From Chryseobacterium taichungense (GTDB lineage: Bacteria > Bacteroidota > Bacteroidia > Flavobacteriales > Weeksellaceae): a stretch of 64,000 nt of DNA. The DNA lies in assembly GCF_900109935.1 (NCBI RefSeq), contig NZ_FOBV01000001.1, forward strand, positions 248,001 through 312,000, given 5' to 3'. The translations under genes were made by a program, and so were the position numbers. Under the pieces are notes generated by a model. That model had not been told where the DNA came from and made no database searches. It saw nothing but the letters and a program-made list of their open reading frames with translations. This document shows, piece by piece, positions 32,833 to 40,544 of the stretch (position 1 is the stretch's first letter; every line of letters starts with the position of its first letter).

Positions 32833-32860
32833 AAGGGCATCGAAAAATTTCGATGCCCTT
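32833..32860 (-). terminator. terminator of class III aminotransferase
   Basis: A 10-bp stem AAGGGCATCG / CGATGCCCTT with an 8-nt loop, behind the minus-strand gene ending at 32877. Confidence 0.7.
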
Positions 32861-32876
32861 GTCGTATTAATTCTTA

Positions 32877-34061
32877 TTAATTTTCTTCTAAAACTTCCAG
32901 GATAATTTTGCAGCCTTCGGTAATTTCTTCTTTTGAAATTGTAAGAGGTGGTGATATTCTGAGGTATTCATTTCTGTAGAGCTGCCAGAAAACTATCAAT
33001 CCTTTTTCCATACATTTTTTTGCAACATGTAAAGTATATTCCGGCGAACCAAGATTTACAGCCAACATTAATCCTTTTCCATTAATATTTTGAATTTTTG
33101 GATGAACTAAAAGTTCTCTGTATAATTTTTCTTTCTCTTTAATTTCATCCATCAATCCGCTTTCCAGCACTTCCTTAAGGGTTGCATAGCTTGAAGCTGC
33201 AATCAGGGGATTTCCGCCAAAGGTAGTTATATGACCCAATTTCGGGGAATGCGAAAGTGTTTCCATGATTTTTCTTGAGCTCATAAATGCGCCCACCGGC
33301 ACTCCGCCACCCATTCCTTTTCCCATTACCACGATGTCGGGAACAATTCCGAAATGTTCGAAAGAAAACAATTTCCCGGTTCTTCCGAATCCGGGCTGTA
33401 TTTCGTCAAGAATCAACAATGCGCCGACTTCTTCACATCTTTTTTTAAGGTTAATTAAATAATCCCTGTCAGGAACCAGAAAACCTGCAGCTCCCTGAAT
33501 AGTTTCCATGATAACACAGGCTGTTTTCTCGGTAATTTTATCAAAATCATTTTCATTATTGAATTCAATAAACGTTACCATCGGCAGAAGCGGTCGGAAT
33601 TCTCTTTTGTGATTTTCATTTCCGGAAACGCTTAATGCTCCATGAGTATTTCCATGATAAGAATTCTTAAATGAGACAATTTCTTCTCTTCCCGTATACC
33701 TTTTTGCAAGTTTCAGACTGCCATCGATAGCCTCTGCACCACTATTTACCAAATAAGTAATTTCTAATGGATCAGGTGTTGATTCTGCGAGAAGCTTACA
33801 TAAAGCTACCGGCTTTTCCTGAGCATATTCACCATACACCATCACGTGAAGATATTTATCTGCCTGCTCTTTAATGGCATTTATGACTTTCGGATGCGAA
33901 TGTCCCAATGTATTTGCAGAAACACCGGCTACAAAATCCAGATATTTTTTTCCGTCGGTGCCGTAAATATAGCTTCCTTCTGCTTTTTCCACTTCAAAAC
34001 CTGCGGCAAATTTTGTGGTTTGTGCCTGATATGTAAAAAAATCCTGTTGCATTTTATCCAT
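32877..34061 (-). CDS. class III PLP aminotransferase
   Basis: A 394-residue aminotransferase of the ornithine/acetylornithine/4-aminobutyrate group. Visible blocks are LDFVAGVSANTLGHSHPKV (about 41-59), the substrate/PLP segment NSGAEAIDGSLKLAKRYTGR, YHGNTHGALS, the Asp of LILDEIQPGFGRTG (about 217-230) and the PLP lysine in VVMGKGMGGGVPVGAF. The substrate is not clear from sequence. ATG at 34061 (MDKMQQDFF) is used; 34052 is equally plausible. No pathway partners are adjacent. Confidence 0.9.
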   Translation of the reverse strand: MDKMQQDFFTYQAQTTKFAAGFEVEKAEGSYIYGTDGKKYLDFVAGVSANTLGHSHPKVINAIKEQADKYLHVMVYGEYAQEKPVALCKLLAESTPDPLEITYLVNSGAEAIDGSLKLAKRYTGREEIVSFKNSYHGNTHGALSVSGNENHKREFRPLLPMVTFIEFNNENDFDKITEKTACVIMETIQGAAGFLVPDRDYLINLKKRCEEVGALLILDEIQPGFGRTGKLFSFEHFGIVPDIVVMGKGMGGGVPVGAFMSSRKIMETLSHSPKLGHITTFGGNPLIAASSYATLKEVLESGLMDEIKEKEKLYRELLVHPKIQNINGKGLMLAVNLGSPEYTLHVAKKCMEKGLIVFWQLYRNEYLRISPPLTISKEEITEGCKIILEVLEEN

Positions 34062-34130
34062 TGAAAATTTTTCAGCAAAGCTAAAAAACATTCATCAAAT
34101 GCCGAAATTAAACCGATAGAATAAAAAAAT

Positions 34131-34153
34131 CGCTTACAGTAAAACTGTAAGCG
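34131..34153 (-). terminator. orphan intrinsic terminator
   Basis: A perfect 10-bp stem CGCTTACAGT / ACTGTAAGCG with a 3-nt loop. On the minus strand it is followed by seven T residues. It ends no recognised gene: the preceding minus-strand gene already stops at its own hairpin at 34411-34439. Confidence 0.7.
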
Positions 34154-34410
34154 ACACCACCAAATCACAAAATATTAATATAGCTTAATTATTTTCTCAT
34201 TCAAATATATGCAAAAAAACAATTCGAATACATATTTAATAAAAAAAAATGAAATTTAATAATTATAATTAAAACAAATGATTAATTTAATTATTTAAAA
34301 ACTATTAAAAATACAATAATATGAAGATATCACATTTTAGAGATCTTTAAAGAACGAACACAAAATCTGAAACTTATAAAAAGAATCTCTCATCAATCTA
34401 AACCAAAAAA
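34154..34410. other. AT-rich gap, possible small RNA locus
   Basis: No coding frame of note. On the minus strand the sequence runs into TTTGTGATTTGGTGGTGTCG and then the orphan terminator. An unannotated short transcript reading leftwards is the simplest explanation, but I could not define a promoter with both boxes. Confidence 0.35.
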
Positions 34411-34439
34411 ATAACCCACTACATAGAATAGCGGGTTAT
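34411..34439 (-). terminator. terminator of OstA-like gene
   Basis: A stem ATAACCCACT / AGCGGGTTAT (one mismatch) with a 9-nt loop, just beyond the stop codon at 34459, with a T-tract on the minus strand. Confidence 0.65.
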
Positions 34440-34458
34440 CATATTTCTTACAAGAGCC

Positions 34459-36219
34459 TTATTTTCTGACGCGTTTTGGTTTTTTGGCTTCTTCTTTAGC
34501 TTTTTCGTCTTCGATCACTTTTTGTGCCGAATCATATAAAGTAGTATCCGACTCATATTTTATTTCAGGATAATTTGGAGAGTCTACCAGAATGTCCTGC
34601 CATTTTAAAATACGGTCTTTGGTATTCCAGTTGAAATCCGGAAATTTACGCTTAGAAGGCTCAATCATACTCATGGGAAATGTATCTGAAGCCGCACCGA
34701 TATTACATTCTACAACATATAGCGCTTTTTCTTCAAAAATAGCATCGATAATTCCACAGGTACTAACAGATATTCCTATTCTTTCTTTTTTTTTGGTTTG
34801 CGTATTTTCATCATCAGAATAGGTAATTGCCTGAGCATTTCCAATCACTTTTGCTTCTCTGATATTATTACCTTCTCCATAATATACCGTCATCAGCTTT
34901 CCTTTCACCTGATTGAATTCATCCTTCATATTCAGCGAATCTACTTTACTGATTGCAAAAGCATTTCCAATTACTTTGAGAGAATCTATATTTTCTTTTT
35001 GCGTATTAAAATAAGCCTCTATTTTATTGCCTGTCACCTGCTTACCGTTGCTCCACAGAATAGGTTCCCTGTACATATGCAGCACCCCGTCCGTTTCATT
35101 AAAGGCAATTGAATCTGCTCTACCTTGGGCATTTGATTTATAAAATCTGCCTTTTCTGAATGCTCTCAGAAAACTTTTTTTAACGGTAGCATCTGAAGAA
35201 TCCGGTTTTTGAAATGATATGATCTTTTCAGCCGCAAAATACATAGAATCTTTTTCCAGAGCTTTTACAGCGTAGGGATTTTTAGTCATCATGGCAGAAT
35301 CTTTCTTTTCAAAAATCTCTCCGTACCCGCCTTTGATCCATCTTTTTTCATTAGGATCATCCAGTGTTACATTTCCAGTTGCCTTTCCGAAACCGGTAAG
35401 CTGATTGTAATACATTTCATCTCCGGTAAGGATTTTATCATTATAAAACACTTTCGAATTCTTATATAAAAAAGCTTCTTTCGTGTTCGTATTGTAATTC
35501 CCTTTATCCGTAACAATACGGTTTTTAGGGTTCTTTTTATTGATAATTGTAGTTGGTCCGTTGATGTTTACAATGTTCGTATTCTGATTCTGAACAACAT
35601 TATCACCTTCCAGGATATACTGCGCATCTTCAATTTTCACTCTCCCCGAAAGATCAATGGTTCGTGTTGCAAGAAAATAGGTTGCAGATTTCGAATATGT
35701 GGTGCTTTTCCCATCATTGATTGTCCCGCCGGTATTGTAATAAGCCTGATTGGAAACCCTGTCGTAATACATGGTTTCAGTTTTGATCACTGTTCCTTTA
35801 GGATCTGTAAGTACTACATTTTTTCTTGCAATTCCTCTTTGGGTATTGCCGTCATATTCCATTTCATCAGCGGTGATTACTGAGCCATCCGCATTCTGCA
35901 GCTTTACATTTCCGATAGCTTTCACAAAGTTCTGACCTTCATAAACAATCACAAGGTCCGCATTCAGCAGAGATCCCTGATGCTCAAACTGTACATTTCC
36001 TGTAAAATAATTATTGCCGTCGTATTTGGCAGGATCCTTCCGCAATTCATCAGAGTGTATATGCTTTACCTTTTCAGGAGGCGGAGTATTTTTCTGCGGA
36101 ACGGTCTTAGGCGTAAAATAGGGATCTTTCTGCAGAGGTTTTTGATTGTCCTGTGCAAAAATAAGCGAAGAAATACATACGAAAAGGCCGATGAACAGCC
36201 TTAAGGAACGGTTAGTCAT
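34459..36219 (-). CDS. OstA/LptA-like lipopolysaccharide-transport protein
   Basis: A 586-residue exported protein with a signal peptide (MTNRSLRLFIGLFVCISSLI, cleavage near FAQ). Residues about 55-430 consist of repeated OstA beta-jellyroll strands (NNYFTGNVQFEHQGSLLNADL, IGNVKLQNADGSVITADEMEYDG, RKNVVLTDPKG and so on), as in LptA and the LptD N-terminus, but with many more repeats than the short E. coli LptA. It should bridge LPS between the inner and outer membranes. The C-terminal tail is Lys/Glu-rich. The ATG at 36219 overlaps the fur-like gene by 8 nt, so the pair is translationally coupled. Confidence 0.85.
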   Translation of the reverse strand: MTNRSLRLFIGLFVCISSLIFAQDNQKPLQKDPYFTPKTVPQKNTPPPEKVKHIHSDELRKDPAKYDGNNYFTGNVQFEHQGSLLNADLVIVYEGQNFVKAIGNVKLQNADGSVITADEMEYDGNTQRGIARKNVVLTDPKGTVIKTETMYYDRVSNQAYYNTGGTINDGKSTTYSKSATYFLATRTIDLSGRVKIEDAQYILEGDNVVQNQNTNIVNINGPTTIINKKNPKNRIVTDKGNYNTNTKEAFLYKNSKVFYNDKILTGDEMYYNQLTGFGKATGNVTLDDPNEKRWIKGGYGEIFEKKDSAMMTKNPYAVKALEKDSMYFAAEKIISFQKPDSSDATVKKSFLRAFRKGRFYKSNAQGRADSIAFNETDGVLHMYREPILWSNGKQVTGNKIEAYFNTQKENIDSLKVIGNAFAISKVDSLNMKDEFNQVKGKLMTVYYGEGNNIREAKVIGNAQAITYSDDENTQTKKKERIGISVSTCGIIDAIFEEKALYVVECNIGAASDTFPMSMIEPSKRKFPDFNWNTKDRILKWQDILVDSPNYPEIKYESDTTLYDSAQKVIEDEKAKEEAKKPKRVRK

Positions 36220-36685
36220 TCTTTGTACCATAAAAATACAGCGAATGAGAATCAATCTTTACCCCAAATGCCTCTTCAATAGCTTCTTTAATTCCCTGGA
36301 TTCTCGGATCGCAAAATTCTATAATTTCTTCAATTTCCTTGTCAGAATCTTTTTTGTAAATCACTAAATGATCATGCTGTTTATCAAAATAAGACTTTTC
36401 ATAGGAAGAAGAAGTAAGCGTTTTTTCACCAAACTGATGCTTACGGATAAGCCCTGCATCCAGGAAAATCTCAATGGTGTTATAAATTGTTGCCTTGGAA
36501 ACATGATATTTTTTCTGCAGCATCAAAAGGTACAGATCATCGACATTAAAGTGATGATCCATACTGTAAATCTCTTCTAATATTGTATATCTTTCAGGAG
36601 TATTGCGAAAGCCTTTTTCCAGCAAATAATTCCTTAAAACATCTTTAATAAGTGCAATATTTTTTTCTTTTTGTATTGTATCCAT
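36212..36685 (-). CDS. Fur family transcriptional regulator
   Basis: A 157-residue metal-sensing repressor. The winged helix contains GFRNTPERYTILEEIYSMDHHFNVDDLY (24-51) and KATIYNTIEIFLDAGLIRKHQ. The dimerisation half has the metal motif KQHDHLV. The paired CxxC zinc motifs of Fur or Zur are absent; a single Cys remains in EFCDPRI. The ATG at 36685 (MDTIQKEKNIA) is preferred over one six codons upstream, which would start within the promoter region. The sensed metal or peroxide is undetermined. Its stop overlaps the start of the OstA-like gene. Confidence 0.88.
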   Translation of the reverse strand: MDTIQKEKNIALIKDVLRNYLLEKGFRNTPERYTILEEIYSMDHHFNVDDLYLLMLQKKYHVSKATIYNTIEIFLDAGLIRKHQFGEKTLTSSSYEKSYFDKQHDHLVIYKKDSDKEIEEIIEFCDPRIQGIKEAIEEAFGVKIDSHSLYFYGTKND

Positions 36686-36700
36686 CAAAAAAATTATATA

Positions 36701-36708
36701 CAAATTTA
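36701..36708 (-). promoter_or_regulatory. -7 box of fur-like/OstA operon
   Basis: TAAATTTG on the minus strand, 15 nt upstream of the chosen ATG at 36685. It supports that start over the longer frame beginning at 36703. Confidence 0.5.
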
Positions 36709-36752
36709 TTGATTTTTATTTAAATACATATTGTACCCGAATGTTAAAGAAT

Positions 36753-38747
36753 TTAACTATTATGACGAATAAAACCGCACTGCTCTATCCTGGATTTGCT
36801 TACACAATCTTCTGTCATTGGTGCAGATTCCACCTCTACATTGTGTGAAGTGATCCCCCAAGCCTTGAAATCGTCGCTACCGATATACTTAACGAAATTA
36901 TAAATATTAAGGATAATTTTCTCTTTTACCGTAAGAAGTATATCGTTGATATAGGTATTATCTATGATCACATACTTTAGATCAGGCGGAATATTGTGCG
37001 CTCTTAGTGAAGGATGGCTACTTCTTGAAGGGATTGTTCCGTCTGCCATCATATCCCTTAATACCATATCAAAATAATCATTGATTCTTCGGTCGATTTT
37101 AAAACCTAACATAAAATTGATTTTATAAATCGTACCCGGAAGTACTTCATCAACGGCATATTTAAAGGTGTACGGATCTTCCTGATTGGTAATACTTAAA
37201 ATGAAATAATGATCTGCTCTTTTCGGCTGCTTTTTAATAATTGAATAGATAATTTTTGATTCTATTTCATCATTTCTTTTGGCCCTACTCAGATAAGCGA
37301 GATTGGTAGCATATTTAGGAATTGTTTCGTCAAGCTTCATATCTTTAATGATAGGAATATAATTTTCCAGCTTGATAAACTTGATAAATTTGGTCTTGAT
37401 GAGCCTTCCGTTGTACCATGCATACATACATACTCCGATGGAACCAGCCAGAACAACTGTTATCCAGCCTCCTTCCATGAATTTAATGACATTGGCACTA
37501 AAGAAACCTAATTCAATAGCCATATATACCAAGGCGAATACAAGAATTAAAATCTTGTTTACTCTGTGTTTTAAAAGCCAATATACCAAAAGGATGGTTG
37601 TCATCAACATCGTCACGGTAATGGAAAGACCGTAAGCAGCTTCCATTTTCCCGGATTCCCTAAAGTGCAGCACCACAATAATACAGAATAATAAAAGTCC
37701 CCAGTTGATTCTCGGTATATACATCTGTCCTTTTACCCCCGAAGGATAATCGATTTTCTGGTTTGGCCATAAATTCAGAGACATTGCTTCTGAGAAAATG
37801 GTGAACGAACCCGTGATTAAAGCCTGGCTCGCAATAATTGCCGCAGCTGTCGCCAGAATAACGCCAGGAATAACCATCCATTCTTCCATAATTCCGAAGA
37901 AAGGATTAACAACAGAAAAGCCCGGTTTATTATAATTCATTAAAAGCCATGCTCCCTGTCCTAAATAATTAAGAATCAGCATGATTTTAACAAATCCCCA
38001 GCTTACTCTGATATTTTTTGCACCACAGTGTCCCAAATCTGAATAAAGCGCCTCTGCTCCCGTTGTACAAAGGAAGACAGCTCCCAAAATAATAATGGCA
38101 CTTGGTGAATGCGCAATAAGCTTATAAGCATAATACGGATTGAATGATCTCAGAATCTCCATATTTTCGCTTAAATGAGACAATCCCAAACCGCCTAATA
38201 CCAGAAACCAGATGACCATGACAGGTCCGAAGAATTTCCCGATAAAGCTTGTTCCAAACTGTTGAACGACAAAAATAACAATTAAGATCGCAATTGTAAT
38301 CGGAACAACGGGTGTATGAGGATTGTAAATTTCAAGACCTTCGATGGCCGACATCACGGTAAGAGAAGGCGTAATAACACCATCTGCGATAAGTGCGGCA
38401 GCTCCTACAATAGCGATGAGATACAGCCAGCCTTTCTTCAGATTCTTAACCAGTGAAAAAAGCGCAAGAATCCCTCCTTCTCCTTTGTTGTCTGCTCTAA
38501 GAGCGATTACTACATACTTTATTGTCGTCTGAAGAGTAAGTGTCCAGATAATGCAGGAAAGAGCTCCTTCAATATATTCATTAAAAGGCATCGTGCTTCC
38601 GCTCTCTCTTGCATTGACGATTGCTTTCATTACGTAAAGCGGTGAAGTACCAATATCTCCGAAAACGATCCCCAGAGAAACCAAGACTCCAATGAAAGAA
38701 AGCTTCTTAATGTCAAAATGATGACCGCCTTCTGTAACTTCTGCCAT
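36753..38747 (-). CDS. kup: KUP-type potassium transporter
   Basis: A 664-residue inner-membrane potassium/proton symporter with about 12 helices over residues 15-450 and a cytosolic C-terminal domain. The N-terminal signature is GIVFGDIGTSPLYVMKAI (about 21-38), with LRADNKGEGGILALFSL (about 72-90), GDGVITPS-like ADGVITPSLTVMSA, and TTGAEALYSDLGHCG (about 218-232), all family hallmarks. It is monocistronic between fur and pdhB; the promoter box is at 38773-38780. Confidence 0.96.
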   Translation of the reverse strand: MAEVTEGGHHFDIKKLSFIGVLVSLGIVFGDIGTSPLYVMKAIVNARESGSTMPFNEYIEGALSCIIWTLTLQTTIKYVVIALRADNKGEGGILALFSLVKNLKKGWLYLIAIVGAAALIADGVITPSLTVMSAIEGLEIYNPHTPVVPITIAILIVIFVVQQFGTSFIGKFFGPVMVIWFLVLGGLGLSHLSENMEILRSFNPYYAYKLIAHSPSAIIILGAVFLCTTGAEALYSDLGHCGAKNIRVSWGFVKIMLILNYLGQGAWLLMNYNKPGFSVVNPFFGIMEEWMVIPGVILATAAAIIASQALITGSFTIFSEAMSLNLWPNQKIDYPSGVKGQMYIPRINWGLLLFCIIVVLHFRESGKMEAAYGLSITVTMLMTTILLVYWLLKHRVNKILILVFALVYMAIELGFFSANVIKFMEGGWITVVLAGSIGVCMYAWYNGRLIKTKFIKFIKLENYIPIIKDMKLDETIPKYATNLAYLSRAKRNDEIESKIIYSIIKKQPKRADHYFILSITNQEDPYTFKYAVDEVLPGTIYKINFMLGFKIDRRINDYFDMVLRDMMADGTIPSRSSHPSLRAHNIPPDLKYVIIDNTYINDILLTVKEKIILNIYNFVKYIGSDDFKAWGITSHNVEVESAPMTEDCVSKSRIEQCGFIRHNS

Positions 38748-38772
38748 ATCAGCTAATTTTATTTTAAACGCG

Positions 38773-38780
38773 CAAATTTA
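38773..38780 (-). promoter_or_regulatory. kup -7 box
   Basis: TAAATTTG on the minus strand, 25 nt before the kup ATG. Confidence 0.45.
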
Positions 38781-38830
38781 AATCAAATTTACAACCCTAA
38801 GAATTTTTCTTCATGAATATAATAAATGAA

Positions 38831-38852
38831 AAAACTTCCTTTCGGAAGTTTT
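38831..38852 (-). terminator. pdhB terminator
   Basis: A 9-bp stem AAAACTTCC / GGAAGTTTT with a 4-nt loop and flanking A and T tracts. Confidence 0.8.
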
Positions 38853-38870
38853 TTTCTATAATTATGTTAA

Positions 38871-39851
38871 TTATTTCACGTACATCGCTTTTTTGATTTC
38901 TTCTTTTACTTTTTCAAGTTTTGGAAACCATTCAGCAAATAAAGCTGCAGAGTAAGGAGCAGGTGCATCAGGAGTGGTAATTCTCTTGATCGGAGCATCC
39001 AAATAATCAAAAGCTTTCTGCTGAACCATATATGTAATCTCAGAAGCCACAGAGCCAAATGGCCATGCTTCTTCAAGAACTACTAATCTGTTTGTTTTCT
39101 TCACAGAAGCTAAAACGGTATCGTAATCTAAAGGACGAACTGTTCTAAGATCGATTACCTCTACAGAGATTCCTTCTTTAGCAAGATCTTCAGCTGCCTG
39201 AATTGCTAATTTCATAATTTTCCCGAAAGAAACCAACGTAACATCGCTTCCTTCTCTCTTAATGTCAGCCTTTCCGATTGGTAAATAATATTCTTCTTCA
39301 GGAATTTCCATTTTATCTCCGTACATCTGCTCAGATTCCATGAAAATAACCGGATCATTATCCTGAATTGCTGTTTTTAACAATCCTTTCGCATCGTAAG
39401 GGTTTGAAGGTACCACTACTTTTAATCCCGGACAGTTGGCATACCAGCTCTCAAAAGCCTGCGAGTGAGTTGCACCCAGCTGACCTGCAGAAGCTGTAGG
39501 ACCACGGAAAACGATAGGACAGTTCCACTGACCACCACTCATCTGACGGATTTTCGCAGCATTATTAATAATCTGATCAATCCCCACTAATGAGAAATTG
39601 AATGTCATAAACTCTACGATTGGCCTGTTACCATTCATTGCAGCTCCCACAGAGATCCCTGCGAAACCAAGTTCAGCGATTGGTGTATCAATTATTCTTT
39701 TAGGACCAAATTCATCCAGCATTCCTTTTGAAGCTTTGTATGCACCGTTGTATTCTGCGACCTCCTCACCCATCAAATAAATAGATTCGTCTTTACGCAT
39801 TTCCTCACTCATTGCTTGTGCAATTACCTCACGAAAAGTATATTCTGCCAT
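38871..39851 (-). CDS. pdhB: pyruvate dehydrogenase E1 component, beta subunit
   Basis: A 326-residue thiamine-diphosphate enzyme subunit; with E1-alpha it decarboxylates pyruvate for acetyl-CoA synthesis. It begins YTFREVIAQAMSEEMRKDESIYLMGEEVAEYNGAYK, contains the pyrimidine-domain block DTPIAELGFAGISVGAAMNGNRPIVEFMTF (about 54-83), the RGPTASAGQLGATHSQAFESWY loop (about 115-136) and the C-terminal transketolase domain (VIDLRTVRPLDYDTV). pdhA and the E2/E3 genes are not in the window, so the complex genes are split in this genome. Confidence 0.95.
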   Translation of the reverse strand: MAEYTFREVIAQAMSEEMRKDESIYLMGEEVAEYNGAYKASKGMLDEFGPKRIIDTPIAELGFAGISVGAAMNGNRPIVEFMTFNFSLVGIDQIINNAAKIRQMSGGQWNCPIVFRGPTASAGQLGATHSQAFESWYANCPGLKVVVPSNPYDAKGLLKTAIQDNDPVIFMESEQMYGDKMEIPEEEYYLPIGKADIKREGSDVTLVSFGKIMKLAIQAAEDLAKEGISVEVIDLRTVRPLDYDTVLASVKKTNRLVVLEEAWPFGSVASEITYMVQQKAFDYLDAPIKRITTPDAPAPYSAALFAEWFPKLEKVKEEIKKAMYVK

Positions 39852-39874
39852 ATCTTTTTGAAAAATTTAGAGTA

Positions 39875-39882
39875 CAAAAATA
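39875..39882 (-). promoter_or_regulatory. pdhB -7 box
   Basis: TATTTTTG on the minus strand, 23 nt before the pdhB ATG. A TTG lies 23 nt further upstream, slightly longer than the usual spacing. Confidence 0.45.
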
Positions 39883-39908
39883 GTGTTTTTTTATTATTCA
39901 CATAGCAA

Positions 39909-39939
39909 AAACGACATCTCATTTATTGAAATGCCGTTT
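39909..39939 (-). terminator. weak terminator of DUF2147 gene
   Basis: An imperfect hairpin: AAACG and CAT pair with ATG and CGTTT across one mismatch, beyond the stop at 39961. Confidence 0.45.
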
Positions 39940-39960
39940 ATTAATTTTATTTAATGGTAA

Positions 39961-40377
39961 TTAATTAACTTTATGCCATATTTGGGTCCTTCCAATAAGA
40001 GAAAACCCAATATAACCTCTCACATTCAGATTATCTCCTTCCCTTTTAATGGTACACTTATATGTTTTTCCATCTTTAGGGTCTGTGATAGTACCTCCGG
40101 TAAATTCATCTCCATCTTTTTTCAGACCTCTGATGATTTCCATTCCAAGAATAGGCTTGTTTTTTCTGTCATCCTTACAATCTACACAATTTGGATTTTC
40201 AGGTTTTATTAAAAGCTGGGAAACTTTTCCATAGTACTGGTCTCCCTTTTTATAGATTTCAACAATAGATTTTGCCTGTTTGGTTTTATCATCTATCGTT
40301 TTCCATTTTCCTTCAATCTGTGCAAATGAAAAGACACCCACGAAAGAAAGAATAAAGGTTAATAATAATTTTCTCAT
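39961..40377 (-). CDS. DUF2147 exported protein
   Basis: A 138-residue exported protein with a signal peptide (MRKLLLTFILSFVGVFSFAQ). The mature part is the DUF2147 beta-barrel: IEGKWKTIDDKTKQAKSIVEIYKKGDQYYGKV (21-52), a cysteine pair in NCVDCKDDRKNKP (about 66-78), then LGMEIIRGLK and the closing LNVRGYIGFSLIGRTQIWHKV. The family is lipocalin-like and probably handles a small ligand in the periplasm; the ligand is unknown. It is monocistronic. Confidence 0.92.
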   Translation of the reverse strand: MRKLLLTFILSFVGVFSFAQIEGKWKTIDDKTKQAKSIVEIYKKGDQYYGKVSQLLIKPENPNCVDCKDDRKNKPILGMEIIRGLKKDGDEFTGGTITDPKDGKTYKCTIKREGDNLNVRGYIGFSLIGRTQIWHKVN

Positions 40378-40544
40378 TTTCTTATAGTTTTAATTGTAAT
40401 AAAATAATTTCGTTATCTATATATTGCTAAAAATAGAAATTAATTTCCAAATAACAAAAACATTTATTATCCGGAACATATATTAGATAGATATGCTTTA
40501 AGTCAAATAGTTAAAACGGATTTTGACAAATTTTAACCTTCAGA

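Noticed and set aside
33929-34168. 79-aa minus-strand frame beginning in the orphan hairpin
   Set aside because: It overlaps the aminotransferase N-terminus in another frame and reads through the terminator stem; the RNA structure explains the sequence better.
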